A DNA stretch of 64,000 nt from Pholis gunnellus. Taxonomy: Eukaryota; Chordata; Actinopteri; Perciformes; Pholidae. The notes below the pieces were generated by a model that was not told the DNA's origin, ran no database searches, and was given only the letters and a program-made list of their open reading frames with translations. Below, piece by piece: positions 50,246 to 63,100 of the stretch (positions within the stretch are counted from its first letter, which is position 1; the number at the start of each line of letters is the position of its first letter). A program made the translations under genes and the position numbers. The stretch is taken from NCBI GenBank assembly GCA_910591455.2, contig OU342811.1:5677947-5741946 (forward strand), read 5' to 3'.

Positions 50246-50662
50246 TAAAAAAGTAAGAAAGAAAGATAAGAAAACAGAATGAGACGGTGTCTCATCTTCA
50301 CCAGAGGACTCATAGAGAAGGCACTTGAAAAACTTGGAGAATTACCAGATAAGAAATATGGTATTCACTATGTTTGTGTCTCAGGCTGCTTAGTTACATC
50401 ACTGCAACAAAGACAGATCATTTTGACAAGTACATCTTGTAGCTTGTAAAACTATACCCCCCCCCCCCCCCCTTTCAGGGCTGCTTCTATAATGTTCTTC
50501 TAAATTAAAACAATTTGGAAAAAAGTGCCTGAATAGACCTGAGTCTGTAAAACAACTCCAAACTTTCCACTCTTATATATTGCAATCGCAACAAATGAGT
50601 TTCTAAATAATAACACCTTCTCTTTTTCTCATTTCTTCCCAGGTGGAGTAAGAATTGCAGCC

Positions 50663-53600
50663 ATGGCGAAGAACTGTCATAATGACTACAAGATGAAGTT
50701 CTCGGGAGACGAGGAGTTCCCCGATCTGTCCCTGCACAACAACCACATGGCCAAGGTACAAAATCCTACTCTGACATTGTCTATCCATGGCAACTCACCC
50801 AAAACACACATCCTGCACCAGTGGCATAAATATAGACAGTCCATGCAGTGCACTGGGACCTGTGGGGGTGGGGGGTGCATAGAAAGAGCAAGCCCCCCCT
50901 GCAACAACAACTTGAATCCCCCAGATAGCAACCTTGGAAATGGGCCTATGGTCAAAGAACATCTCGTATATACAGGTATATACAGATTTGCAAAGATGTT
51001 TGATGGGTAATACGTATGTTGATGTTGCCCAATGACAAGTCTCTACATGATCATGTGGCCAAGCTTACGAAGTACTGTACCAAGTTTAGGTGCGAAAACT
51101 GTAAAGACTGACAAGCTGAGCACATCAGCGAGCCAAGCGGGCAGCAATGCCTTTCACATATAAAAGCTGCAGTAAGAAAAGATGGTAGAGAGCAAAACTC
51201 TTTAAATTAGATTGCTTTGGTTTTCCTTATAAACGGTTGCCAGCCGTATGTGCACTGGGGCGCGTCATAATGGCCTTCACTAGGGCAACACGTAACTACC
51301 TTTAGCCACTGTCCTACACAGGAATAAATAATGTTACTTAAAATACAAATGTTTGAATTGTTGCTATTAGAACCAGAAGATTTTTTTTTAGTGCTAAGAT
51401 ACAAAAAGGAACTATTACTACTAAAAGAAAATCACATGACTGTTATCGCTGACCTGGGTGTCATCTATTGTAGGTGCTGACCAAGGAGATCTACGCCAAG
51501 CTGAGGGGAAAGTCCACTCCCAGCGGCTTCACAGTAGATGACGTCATCCAGACTGGCGTTGACAACCCTGGTAAGAAGGAGCAAGTCATCAGCATAGAGA
51601 CTAACGCAGCAAAGATAGGGTTTGAGGAGACATACCTTAACCAAAGCGATATGAAAATTTACTGTTATGATTATGGATTGCCGCTGTCACACGGTGGTAC
51701 AGGCATAAGAGGACAGTATCCCTCCATACATAATCTTCAAAGTTGAACTAGCAATGTTACCAACTTCCCCATCCTCCCCCTTGTCCCAAAGGTCACCCCT
51801 TCATCATGACCGTGGGTTGCGTTGCTGGTGATGAGGAGTGCTATGAGGTCTTCAAGGATCTGCTGGACCCCATCATCTCCGACCGTCATGGCGGATACAA
51901 GCCCACCGACAAGCACAAGACCGACCTGAACTTCGAGAACCTGAAGGTGAGCGGTGGAGACCTGCAGGCTGGTATTGTTTTAGATCAGCACAGCTTTAAG
52001 AAGGGAGGGAAGCTTCCACACCAAATGAATGGCCATTAACTTATCAATTGTAAGTAAACTTCAGTAAACCATTTATCCACTCCTAAACTTTTATAAAACT
52101 CAGTCCAAATCCTCATGTGAAGCAAGTCAGTTTTTAAATAAGACATCAAAAAACAATGGCTACGATATTACAATAATGTGTCTGTTGTGTTTTTCTTCTT
52201 CCCTCAGGGTGGTGATGACCTGGACCCCAACTACGTGCTGTCCAGCCGTGTCCGTACCGGCCGCAGCATCAAGGGATTCACCCTGCCGCCCCACAACAGC
52301 CGTGGAGAGCGCAGAGGCATTGAGAAGCTGTCCATTGAGGGTGAGTGTCAACCTGATGACAACAATGACAACACTCTATGAGTCCAACACGATGGTTTGT
52401 AGAACGCAAGATATACTCGTCAGAGACTGACTCTGTCCACTTTCCTTGGTTCTTTCCTTTCAGCCCTGGCCAGTCTGGATGGTGAGTTCAAGGGAAAGTA
52501 CTACCCCCTGAACGGCATGACCGATGCCGAGCAGGATCTGCTGATCAATGATCACTTCCTGTTCGACAAGCCCGTGTCTCCCCTGCTGACCTGCGCTGGT
52601 ATGGCCCGTGACTGGCCCGACGGCAGAGGCATCTGGTGAGCGACACACAGAATGGAAATGAAATAGAAAATGGATACACATGTACGAATTTATTGGTATT
52701 CCCCAAGTTTAGAAAGCAAACAGATGATCAGATATGTGCTGTATGATCAACTGTAAGAGCAGATTTTATGTGCCCATACAAACACGTCAATGCACACTCG
52801 CTCAACACCCTCTGAGCTTAAGTCTCCCATCTTCCTAAGCCAAACTTTAGAACTTTTTCTCCAACAGCCCTAATATGAAAATCCTGATTATTCCTGTTTT
52901 AAAACATCTGTTAAAGTGTGTCATGAATACCAAAGCCCAGTGTGCACAGCTGCAGCATACACGGCCCCTTACAGTGGCTTGACATCCTACAAATTAAATC
53001 CACAGCTCAGCTTTGAGAAACATTTCTACCAAATCATACTCATGCAACATTGTTCAAATTGTATGAAATTACTGGCTCACAAACCTTTTGTCCTGTATGC
53101 AAATCATGTGAAACTGACCTGGACATTCGTCTTCCAGGCACAACGACAACAAGACCTTCCTGGTCTGGGTGAACGAGGAGGATCATCTGCGTGTGATCTC
53201 CATGCAGCTTGGAGGCAACATGAAGGAGGTCTTCAGACGCTTCTGCGTTGGCCTGAAGAAGGTAAAACACAAAAACATCTAAATGCAGTTATGTTGACAA
53301 ACTCTGCACAATTCCACTGGGTTAAAGCCATTTCACCTCTTATGTGCAAAACAAATTCCTATGGATACTTTCTCTGTGCCGTAATTATATTTTAAGCATA
53401 TTCATATCACTTTCCTCATCATTGCTCAGATTGAGGATATCTTCAAGAAGCACAACCACGGCTTCAGTTGGAATGAGCATCTGGGCTACATCCTGACCTG
53501 CCCCTCCAACCTGGGAACCGGCCTGCGCGGTGGCGTGCACGTCAAGCTGCCCAAGCTCAGCACACATGCCAAGTTCGAGGAGATCCTGACCAGGCTGCGT

Positions 53601-54567
53601 CTGCAGAAACGTGGCACAGGTACAAAAAAAAGAAAAAAATTTCAAAGTCTTAAAGCTAGTCAGAAGTTAGCATTTTCAAAGGAGCCCCAAGAGCTGCAGC
53701 TTTAAACATAATGCAGCTGGATGGGGCGAGGTAAAAAATTAAGCGCAAAATTAGCATTTATTAGGAAATGTGCTGGAAATAAAAATACACGGAATAAGAT
53801 AAAGAGAAGTTACTCAAAACACTAACCGAAACATGATTTTTAATTCTTGACATTGACTTTAGCATGTTTCTATGGTATCTTAGAACGGACAAACCAAACT
53901 GTGGCTCTGGATAGGGCCATTCGCGATTTTACGCCGGCCACCATAGTTCTCCTACACACTTCCGCAACCTCGCTACAAAATGCCGCCAAATACCTACACA
54001 CTGCAATTTCAATACATTTAAAAAATATATATTCTTTTGTATTATTTGCTCCATTTGTTCTGGTTGGTAGCATTAATATCTTCCCGCCCTCTTACTTAGT
54101 GCCTAATTTTCTCCGAAATATCTAGAGAGAGGAATTTTCAGGAAGTACTTGACTTGAATTGTTTTTCTGCCGATTCTCACTCAGACTATTGGAGTAACTG
54201 TAAGGGAGCAACCTTTGTTGAACATACATTTAGTTAATGGAAGAAACAGTCTTGCTAAGCTCGAGTTAGTCAAGCGGCAATATTCAGTCGACTTTAACCT
54301 CAATGTCACATCAGTCTCAGGGAGGAGGGTGAGGGAGTGCTTGAGGTAGAAAGAGGACTCATTTTTTCTCCCCTACTTTTCCTTCTAGGTGGTGTGGACA
54401 CAGCCTCCGTGGGTGGTGTGTTCGATATCTCCAACGCTGACCGTCTGGGCTCCTCCGAGGTGGATCAGGTCCAGCTGGTGGTTGATGGTGTCAAGCTGAT
54501 GGTTGAGATGGAGAAGAAGCTTGAGAAGGGAGAGTCTATTGATGGCATGGTCCCTGCCCAGAAGTAA
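50663..54567 (+). CDS. ckm: Muscle-type creatine kinase, complete
   Basis: Eight coding exons: 50663-50755, 51474-51570, 51792-51946, 52208-52340, 52464-52635, 53138-53261, 53430-53619, 54389-54567 (TAA). They total 1,143 bases, 380 residues, one fewer than human CKM because of a shorter N terminus. The enzyme moves phosphate between ATP and creatine in the sarcomere and cytosol. Seen are the N-terminal ATP:guanido domain, GVDNPGHPFIMTVGCVAGDE, DPNYVLSSRVRTGRSIKG, the flexible-loop and active-site block around CPSNLGTGLRGGVHVKL with its catalytic cysteine at about residue 282, and the C-terminal VEMEKKLEKGESIDGMVPAQK region. All junctions are in frame. The start sits in a good context (GCCATGG) and matches the family's start. 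The HNNHMAKVLT and PAQK ends favour the M over the B isoform; which fish duplicate (a or b) cannot be said. Confidence 0.97.
53640..54150. repeat. Probable interspersed repeat in last ckm intron
   Basis: TGGATAGGGCCATTCGCGAT and CACCATAGTTCTCCTACACA are phrases I recall from a widespread teleost repeat. There is no second copy in this window, so the call is tentative. Confidence 0.35.
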
Positions 54568-54868
54568 AGTGGACAGACAAGCAATGACTGAATAACTGTC
54601 TGTGTTTGTTTTTTTTACATGATAAAAAATGAACAGGTAGTCTTGTTGTAAAGTTATTTTACTGGTTTCGGCCAACTGGCTACTTTCTACTCCCTTCTTT
54701 CCTTCAAGAAGACACTCCACTTTTCTCTCTACTACTTCCTTGCTTCCTGTCACTTTAATTGAATCGCTCCCCATCTTCTCTGTCACATCCTGGGATCAAT
54801 CCATGCATAGTCTGGAAAGGCTATGCACTGAAAGAAAATGTTTTTTTGGTTGTAAATTATAACTGGAC

Positions 54869-54874
54869 AATAAA
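54869..54874 (+). terminator. Poly(A) signal of ckm
   Basis: AATAAA about 300 bases after the stop codon, giving a 3' UTR of ordinary length for creatine kinase. Confidence 0.75.
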
Positions 54875-55024
54875 TGATGCCCCATGTAACAATCAAAACT
54901 CTCTCATGTTGTCTTTATGGGAAACACACATGGATCTTTTGCAACTACTCATAACAGATTGATAGAGATATGTGCTCCTGATACATTTTAATACAGGCAC
55001 AAGTAAACAAAATCCTTAAAGAAC

Positions 55025-55085
55025 CGGCAAAAATGTCCTCACTCTGATCGTCAAACTCGTGGTCCTCACAAAGATAGATGTACAA

Positions 55086-55119
<34 letters not shown>

Positions 55120-55370
55120 TCTTGTTTTCCCCCTTTGCTGGGTCCGAACTTTTTTCACCCAAATGTGGGGTCCACCCTTTCCAGTGGCCCTACACCTCCG
55201 TAAAAAATCAGGTAAGATAAAAAAAAAATCTATTTAATTATCATCTATTTAATATATCAAAATTCTAAACTTTTTTTCTTATGTTAGTTTTTTACCCACT
55301 TTGTGGGGCTCTGTTTCTAGCATTCACAACTTGTGAGGCCCTTTTACACACACACACACACATTTCAAGT
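55025..55370. repeat. CA microsatellite and repeat-like block downstream of ckm
   Basis: A CA run (about 55088-55118) sits in a block with CGTGGTCCTCACAAAGATAG, TTTGCTGGGTCCGAACTTTT and ATGTGGGGTCCACCC, which I recall as a common teleost repeat. A second short CA run lies near 55347-55362. Confidence 0.45.
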
Positions 55371-57016
55371 TTTTATATCTTAGCAGGACACACATTTCTA
55401 GTTTTTATATCTTAGCAAGCCACAGTGTGAATATCATATGGCAATAATGGTTTCCATGTTTTTTTTCTTGCCTACCAAAGACATTGTAGGACTAGATCTC
55501 ATTGTAACCAAAAATCATCATTAGGAAGACGGGGCAGTAACATTGCATTCATATAATGACCTCCTGCTCAACACTTCCCAGGCCTGGGAGACTTTTCCAA
55601 ATCAATGAGCTCTTAAATCCTATTTGGGTCAACATTGTTCTTTCTAACCATCAGTAATATTTTACAAAAAACATTGCATAAAATAAACTCTTTAAAACAT
55701 GCTTAGTTTTCATTGAGCATGACTTTATTTATACAGAAGTGCAGTTCCATATATAAAAAAGCATTAAGCTTTAAGTGAAGTGAAAAAGATCAAATTAGAT
55801 CTTTGCAAGAACAGACAAAAAATATTTGTACTGCACTTAAATATGAGACGACATATATCAGAGGATTTATATATTTTATTGTTTGTATGAACAATTTTTT
55901 ATAACATATTTTGTCCATCTAAAAACATGAAGGCAACACTTTTACTTTAACTATGAGAAACACTATTTTATTTTGATTAGAATGAAACTAATTTCAAAAA
56001 ACAGAACAAAAACGGAACAAAAGATTCAAAATACTTGACATCGGATGAACTGAACCTAATGATTCATACATTTTGAAATATAATATAACCGACTAAACAA
56101 CAGCTTACACTATCTGGAGATTTAATGTATGTGTCAAAAATGAATAACTCCATGAGCAAGTTGCCAAAGAAATTACTTTTACCTTTTTAGCATTGCTCAA
56201 CTCAAGCCAGTCAACATAAGGACACACACAAGGACACAATTGGTCAATCGCTGTGTGGAATTGTTGGACGCAGGATCCGAAATCAGCTAGAAAAGAGGAG
56301 GTTTCAATCATCCAATGACGTCTTTGTTTGAAGCATTCTGACACCGTTAGTCGAATGCAGGTTTAAAGCTACATGTGCATGGTCAATCTTGCACTCTATC
56401 CATTAACTTAACATTTTACTTGATTAAAGGACAGCTTTTGGCAGAAGTAAATCGTCCATGTTTGATCCACGAGTTTCCCTTTTCCTGATTCCAACTTGGC
56501 AGCGGAGGTGACTGGTATTTCCAAGTCACGACATATGTTGATGTTCATCAACAGAGTGATCTAAAGATCTGCAGCGTGAAGATGAACTATTCAATATGAC
56601 CCTCACACAACGGACAGCCAAGGCGCTCATCACGTAACACTGGCATATTAAGTTTGCATTAAGCGTTTGTGTTGGACACAAAAGTAGAGCACAAACCGTT
56701 AGTTTAAGCAGTTGCTTGTTGGTTTAAGCAATAAGTACGAAGCAGATATTGTGACCATTAAAAGAAAAAAATGGTACTCATTGTGTCTGGATATGCTGTG
56801 CTTAATGGGCTTAGATAGGACGTGAGAGGATTGCAAGCAATAATACTAACGGGTTCTGAGGTTTAATTTCATTGATGATATCACCTTGGTGGCCTGAGCC
56901 TCAGCCGTTAGCCCTTTGAGAAAGGAATGACCTGTACTGGAGGTGAGGCAGAGACTATGTTTTTGTTTATGTTGTTGTTTATGTTTATGTTTTTGTTTTA
57001 TATTGAGAGTCTATGT
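55371..57016. other. Intergenic, nothing recognised
   Basis: AT-rich sequence between ckm and the converging recombinase-like gene. No exon, RNA gene or clear repeat was found. Confidence 0.4.
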
Positions 57017-57022
57017 TTTATT
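57017..57022 (-). terminator. Candidate poly(A) signal of the recombinase-like gene
   Basis: AATAAA on the - strand about 100 bases past the stop codon at 57119. Confidence 0.5.
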
Positions 57023-57091
57023 CGAATTATCCCATTTTTGTCTCATTGTCCCGGGGCACTGAGAGCTGGTCTAAATTCCACTCAGCAGCTT

Positions 57092-57140
57092 TCTGAGAAG
57101 GAAAGTGCAGCTGCACTTTCACTGCACTTTCCTTCTCAGA
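57092..57140. repeat. 19-bp perfect inverted repeat over the 3' end of a coding exon
   Basis: TCTGAGAAGGAAAGTGCAG (57092-57110) and its exact complement (57122-57140) are separated by 11 bases. The right arm contains the last codons of the recombinase-like gene, and the stop codon abuts it. Confidence 0.9.
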
Positions 57141-60100
57141 GTAGTAATCCGATTTTTAATGAAGTATTTAATTCCTTTCCAGCTCTGGTTTTTTAGCGCT
57201 TGAGGCTCTGCAGTTATGCAGCGCTGACAGTCGGCTTTCCCAGGAACTTGATTCATGATTATGAATCTTCTTAAATGCCTTGTTACTGCCGCACATTCCT
57301 CTGGTGTCCAGCTTCTTTTGACAGCAGTTTCCTTCCCTAAGTAGGCATAAAAAGAACACGTTATAGGTTTAAAAATTTTACATCTTAATTGATGCTGGAA
57401 CACTATTGAATCGATCACATAGGTCATTCATTGCAGTATTGACTTAGTTGGAATGTGGAGAGAGTGTTTGTATTCCAGATTACCGTATGCTTACAGGCGC
57501 AAATAGTCGGCGTAATCGATGACGTTGTCAACATCAAAAAAGTTTTTCAAAAATATTTTGTCCTTTGAGCTCCTTAATACATTTATAAAGTGTATTAAGG
57601 AGACACAGCATGACACTAACCAATTTATGTAGGTCTTTAATAACTTATTTATGGCTCAAGAAAAAACTCAAAAAAAGGACCTTGTTGTTTTTGTCTACTT
57701 GGGGAAGAAGTACTGCCCTGATGACAGAATCCCCTGATTTTCTTATTCTAGCAGGTGATCAATCACTGCTCACTGTGTTCTATTCTACTTTAAGTCCATC
57801 CATCCATCCATCCATTTTCCTCCGCTTATCCGGGGTCGGGTCGCGGTGGCAGCAGGCCAAGCAGGCTGACCCAGACTTCCCTCTCGCCCGCAACATTTTC
57901 CAGTTCATACTGGGGGATCCCGAGGCGTTCCCAGGCCAGCTGGGAGATATAATCCCTCCAGCGTGTTCTGGGTCTTCCCCGGGGTCTCCTCCCAGTTGGG
58001 CGTGCCCGGAAAACCTCCAATAGGAGGCGTCCAGGAGGCATCCTAATCAGATGCCCGAACCACCTCAGCTGACTCCTTTCGATGCGAAGGAGTAGCGGCT
58101 CGACTCCAAGTTCCCTCCTGATGTCCGAGCTCCTTACCCTATCTCTAAGGCTGAGCCCGGCCACCCTACGGAGGAAACTCATTTCGGCCGCTTGTACCCG
58201 CGACCTTGTCCTTTCGGTCACGACCCAGAGTTCGTGACCATAGGTGAGGGTAGGAACGTAGACCGACCAGTAAATTGAGAGCTTTGCCTTCCGGCTCAGC
58301 TCTCTCTTCACCAAGACGGTCCGGTGCAGCGCCTGCTTTACTGCTGCAGTCGCACCGATCCGCCTGTCGATCTCCCGCTCCATCTTACCCTCACTCGTGA
58401 ACAAGACCCTGAGATACTTAAACTCCTTCACTTGAGGTCGGCACTCCGTCCCCACCTGGAGGGAGCAATCCACCGGTTTCCGGCAGAGCACCATGGCCTC
58501 GGATTTGGAGGTGCTAACTCTCATCCCCGCCGCTTCACACTCGGCTGCAAACCGCCCCAATGAATGCTGGAGGTCACGACCCGAGGAGGCCCACAGGACC
58601 ACATCATCTGCAAATAGCAGAGAGGTGATCCCGAGACCCCCGAACCTGACGTTCTCCACCGCCCGGCTGCGCCTAGAAATCCTGTCCATGAAAGTCACGA
58701 ACAGGACCGGTGACAAAGGGCAGCCCTGGCGGAGGCCAACACCCACCGGGAACGTGTCTGACTTATTGACACAGCTCCTACTGCAGTCGTACAGAGACCG
58801 GATCGCCCGTTGTAACGGGTCCGGCACCCCATACTCCCGCAGCACCCCCCACAAGGATCCCCGAGGGACCCGGTCGAAAGCCTTCTCCAAATCCACAAAA
58901 CACATGTAGACTGGTTGGGCAAACTCCCAGAACCCCTCCAGTAGTCTTGCGAGGGTAAAGAGCTGGTCCACTGTTCCACGGCCGGGACGGAATCCGCACT
59001 GCTCCTCTTGAATCCGAGGTTCGACAAACGGTCGGAGCCTCCTTTCCAGCACCCTGGCATAAGCTTTCCCCGGGAGGCTGAGTAGTGTGATACCCCGATA
59101 ATTCGAGCACACTCTCCGGTCCCCCTTTTTGAAAATGGGAACCACCACCCCGGTCTGCCAGTCCATGGGCACTGAACCCGACCCCCATGCGACACTGAAG
59201 AGGCGTGTCAGCCAAGACAGCCCAACAGTGTCCAGCGCCTTCAGCATCTCAGGGCGGATCTCATCCACTCCCGGCGCCTTGCCACCAAGGAGCTTTTTGA
59301 CTACCTTAGCGACCTCTGCCAGGGATATGGGTGAGCCCCCCAGGTCTTCAGGTGCTGCCTCCTCTGCAGAGGACATGTTGGTCGGGTTTAGGAGTTCCTC
59401 AAAGTGCTCTTTCCATCGCCCGACGATGTCCCCCATCCGGGTCAACAGTCCCCCCCCCCCCCTGCTGAGAACAGCCTGGGGTAGGCCCTGCTTTCCCTTC
59501 CTGAGCCGTCGGATGGTTTGCCAGAACCTCCTTGAGGCCAACCGAAAGTCCTTCTCCATGGCCTCCCCGAACTCCTCCCATGCCCGAGTTTTAGCACCCG
59601 CGACCACCGCAGCTGCAGTCCTTCTGGCCTGCCGGTACCTCTCAGCTGCTTCAGGAGACCCCTGGGCCAGACAGGCCCTGAAGGCCTCCTTCTTCAGCTT
59701 GACGGCTTCCCTCACCTCCGGTGTCCACCACCGGGTTCTCAGGTTGCCGCCACGACAGGCACCGATGACCTTCCGGCCACAGCTCCTAGCGGCCGCGTCC
59801 ACAATAGAGGCTTTGAACATGGTCCATTCGGATTCCATGTTCCCAACCTCCCTCTGGATGTGTGAGAAGTTCTTCCGGAGGTGGGAGTTAAAGATCTCCC
59901 GGACAGGGTCCTCCGCCAGACGTTCCCAGTTCACCCTCACTATACGTTTGGGCTTGCCGGGTCTTTCCAACCGGTTCCCCTGCCATCTGATCCAACTCAC
60001 CACCAGGTGGTGATCAGTTGACAGCTCTGCTCCTCTCTTCACCCGAGTGTCCAAGACATACGACCGCAGATCAGATGATACGATTACAAAGTCGATCATT

Positions 60101-63100
60101 GATCTCCGGCCTAAGGTGTTCTGGTACCAGGTACACTTATGAACCATATATGTTCGAACATGGTGTTCGTTATGGCCAAACCATGGCTAGCACAGAAGTC
60201 CAATAGCGAGACACCACTCGGGTTCAGATCGGGCAAGCCGTTCCTCCCAATCACCCCCCGCCAGGTTTCTCCGTCATTGCCCACGTGCGCGTTGAAGTCC
60301 CCCAGGAGAACTATGGAGTCGGCAGGCGGCGCCCTTTCCAGGACCCCTCCCACCGACTCCAAGAAGGCCGGATACTCTGAACTGCTGTTTGGTGCATAAG
60401 CACAAACCACAGTCAGAGCCTTGCTCCCCGCAACCCGTAGGCGCATGGAGGCGACCCTCTCGTTCTCCGGGGAGAACACAGCGGCGCTCAGCCGGGGGCT
60501 CGTGAGTATCCCCACTCCCGCCCGGCGCCTCTCACCTTGGGCAACTCCGGAAAAGGACAAAGTCCAACCCTTCTCCAGGAGCTTGGTTCCAGAGCCAGTA
60601 CTGTGTGTGGAGGTGAGTCCAACTATATCTAGCTGGTATCGCTCCACCTCCTGCACCAGCTCCGGCTCTTTCCCCGCTAGCGAGGTGACGTTCCACATCC
60701 CTAGAGCTAGTCTATGCTGCCGGCGATCGGCTCGCCCAGGTCTCCGGCCTGACCTGTCTGCATTGCACCCAACCCCGATGCTTGTTCCTGCAGGTGGTGG
60801 GTCCACAGGGTGGCTGCTCCATGTTGTTTCTTCGGGCTGAGCCCGACCGGGCCCCATGGGCGAAGGCCCGGCCACCAGACGCTCGCCGACGAGCTCCCCT
60901 CCTGGGTCTGGCTCCGGGAGGGTGCCCCGGTTTCCCTGGTCCGGGCGAGGTGGCTGAAGTCCATGGGCTGCTTATCATCAGGGTTCTTTTGAACCGCTCT
61001 TAGTCTGGGCTCTCCCCTGAGACCTGTTTGCCTTGGGAGACCCTACCAGGGGCTACTGCCCCGGACAACATAGCTCCCAGGATCACTGAGCCACGCAAAC
61101 TCCTCCACCACGGTAAGGTGGCGATTCGCGGAGGAGGGTGGCGATTCGCGGAGGAGCGAAGTCAACATATGAAATGCTCCATGTGAAACACTCAAACCAT
61201 TAATCTGCTCACCTCTTTTTTCTGCTGACTTCCTCGTGTTTTCGGCAGACACTGTGGAGTCTACTTGCAGGGATGTCACACTGCCCTCTTCTTCTGACCC
61301 TTCGTCTGCTTCTGGCATACTGGCATCTGGGTACAAAAAATAGTTTATACAAATATTCAAGAGAGAAATATTGACTTAAAATATGACGTAGCTTGCAGAA
61401 AAGATGGCTGGATTTGCATTTTTATCAAGCTTAAGAGTCTAGATTTAATAGAATAATATAATTGAGTATATGACATGTGCGTCTCTTAAACATTTATAAC
61501 AATGAGTTTGGAGTAATTTCATATTGCTTCCATAGTTGTTAGTATTACTAACGGACTAGTACTAACATGACTAGTACTAACATGTTAGTATTACTAACGG
61601 ACTAGTACTAACATGACTAGTACTAACATGCCAGGTGATGCTAATGCATCACCTGGAAACAATGTTGCACACTCCTCCATTGCAATAGATAGGCCTTTCA
61701 CATATTTAGTTGCTTTGATAGAATCTTAGTTTCAAATTACAGTTGCTGTTTTATAGATGTACATCTATTGTAATGGAGGAGTGTATGCAAGATGATCTCC
61801 AGGTGATGCACTACAGTTGTGACTGCTAATCTTGATCTGCATGAAGAGGGAGTCTAGGCTGTCTGTCTACCAATATATTGTCGAAATTTGGAAACAATAT
61901 AAAACTGTACTATACTAATCGTGAATTTACTGCGTCCAAGATTTTAATTCTTCAGGAGTGCAGGATGTGAACCTAGCAACATCCTTGAAGAGTTGAATTA
62001 ACAGTATTGTTACTGACCTCGTAGAAAATACAAAATAGAGGCTGGCATGAAAAAAGACTGGAATCATCCTGTTAATCAATTGTGTATTCCCGCCAATGGA
62101 CAGTAAGTAGGGAAACCTGCAGTAATCCAATGGCCCAAATAAAGTGCCAATACAGTGACATTAAATATACACCACTATATATATATATATATATATATAC
62201 CACTGACAGATCATTACCAATTCAAAAAACGATCACACACACATACCTCCCATTTCGTCTTGCCCCATGTTCCCAGTCTCCATGTCAACAGTCTCTGAAA
62301 TGGTAAATTGATAGAATATTAACTGTTGGAAAGCTGAAACTGTTCAACAATTAAACAATAATAAAAATCAAGAACATACAAAAGTACAACAGCTGGACTG
62401 AAAATATCAATATCTGAACAAAAACACTAATTTCACTTTATCGTAAAACTCGACAGAAACAAAATAAAACTCATAAATACTGCCTTGGTTTATCTATCCA
62501 CTAACTCTGGCTTGGTCAAAAAAGAAACCTCAATTCACCATGTCAGGTGTGAAAATAAACAAAGAAGCGTGACTTAGCAAAAGGCGAGTTAAAGTCAAGT
62601 ACTTATATTCTTGAAGAGTTTCATGGCTGAAATACATGGGGCACGGATGAGAAGCGTCATGTTGGGCAGAGAGCATATTTTTTACCTGCTACAGAGTAGC
62701 ATGCGATTGTGTACCAGCCTTACTGTATGCATATTGAGTTTTACCAAGTGGTTATACAGAGTTTATATATTAACTGGTACTGAATTAATTAACTGGGTCA
62801 TTTTAACTTTAAGATCATGGATACACAGATTTAATTGATTTACTTTAATGTGAAATGGAAAAACACCCACAAGGGTGTTTTTTGTCTGCTGGGTCTCATT
62901 GCCTCTGGTAAGATGAGTTATGTGTTTTTTAATCCTTTTTAAAACCAATAGCACTCGGGTTTTACACAGTTCTAGGTAGTTTTAACCTGCAGTGACACGT
63001 AACCGCACATAGACCAGGCATGTGAAAATAGAAATGAGCAGTGTGGCTTTCATTGTGAGTGTAGCAGATTCAGTTAATTTGAATGGTCTCTGCTGCGGGC

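Larger units (their letters stand above)
57797..61158 (-). mobile_element. Near full-length RTE-clade (Rex3-like) LINE
   Basis: About 3.36 kb in - orientation. The 3' end is the typical short tail: a CGGATAAGCGGAGGAAAATG phrase and then GATG tetranucleotides. The 5' end is near 61158, so the copy is hardly truncated. It encodes an apurinic-type endonuclease and a reverse transcriptase. A 5-base match AAGTC (57792-57796 and 61159-61163) flanks it, a possible short target duplication. It sits in the intron between exons 61328-61213 and 57336-57119 of the recombinase-like gene, in the same orientation as that gene. One frameshift splits the reading frame. GC content is well above that of the surroundings. 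Confidence 0.9.

Noticed and set aside
59129..60013. A 294-residue open frame on the + strand
   Set aside because: It is antisense to the LINE reverse transcriptase frame, is low-complexity in Ser/Pro/Arg, and has no recognisable domain. It is a by-product of GC-rich codon use on the other strand.
61043..61360. A continuous 105-residue - strand frame
   Set aside because: Only 61213-61328 behaves as an exon (AG before, GTGAGC after). The rest reads into intron and the LINE 5' end.
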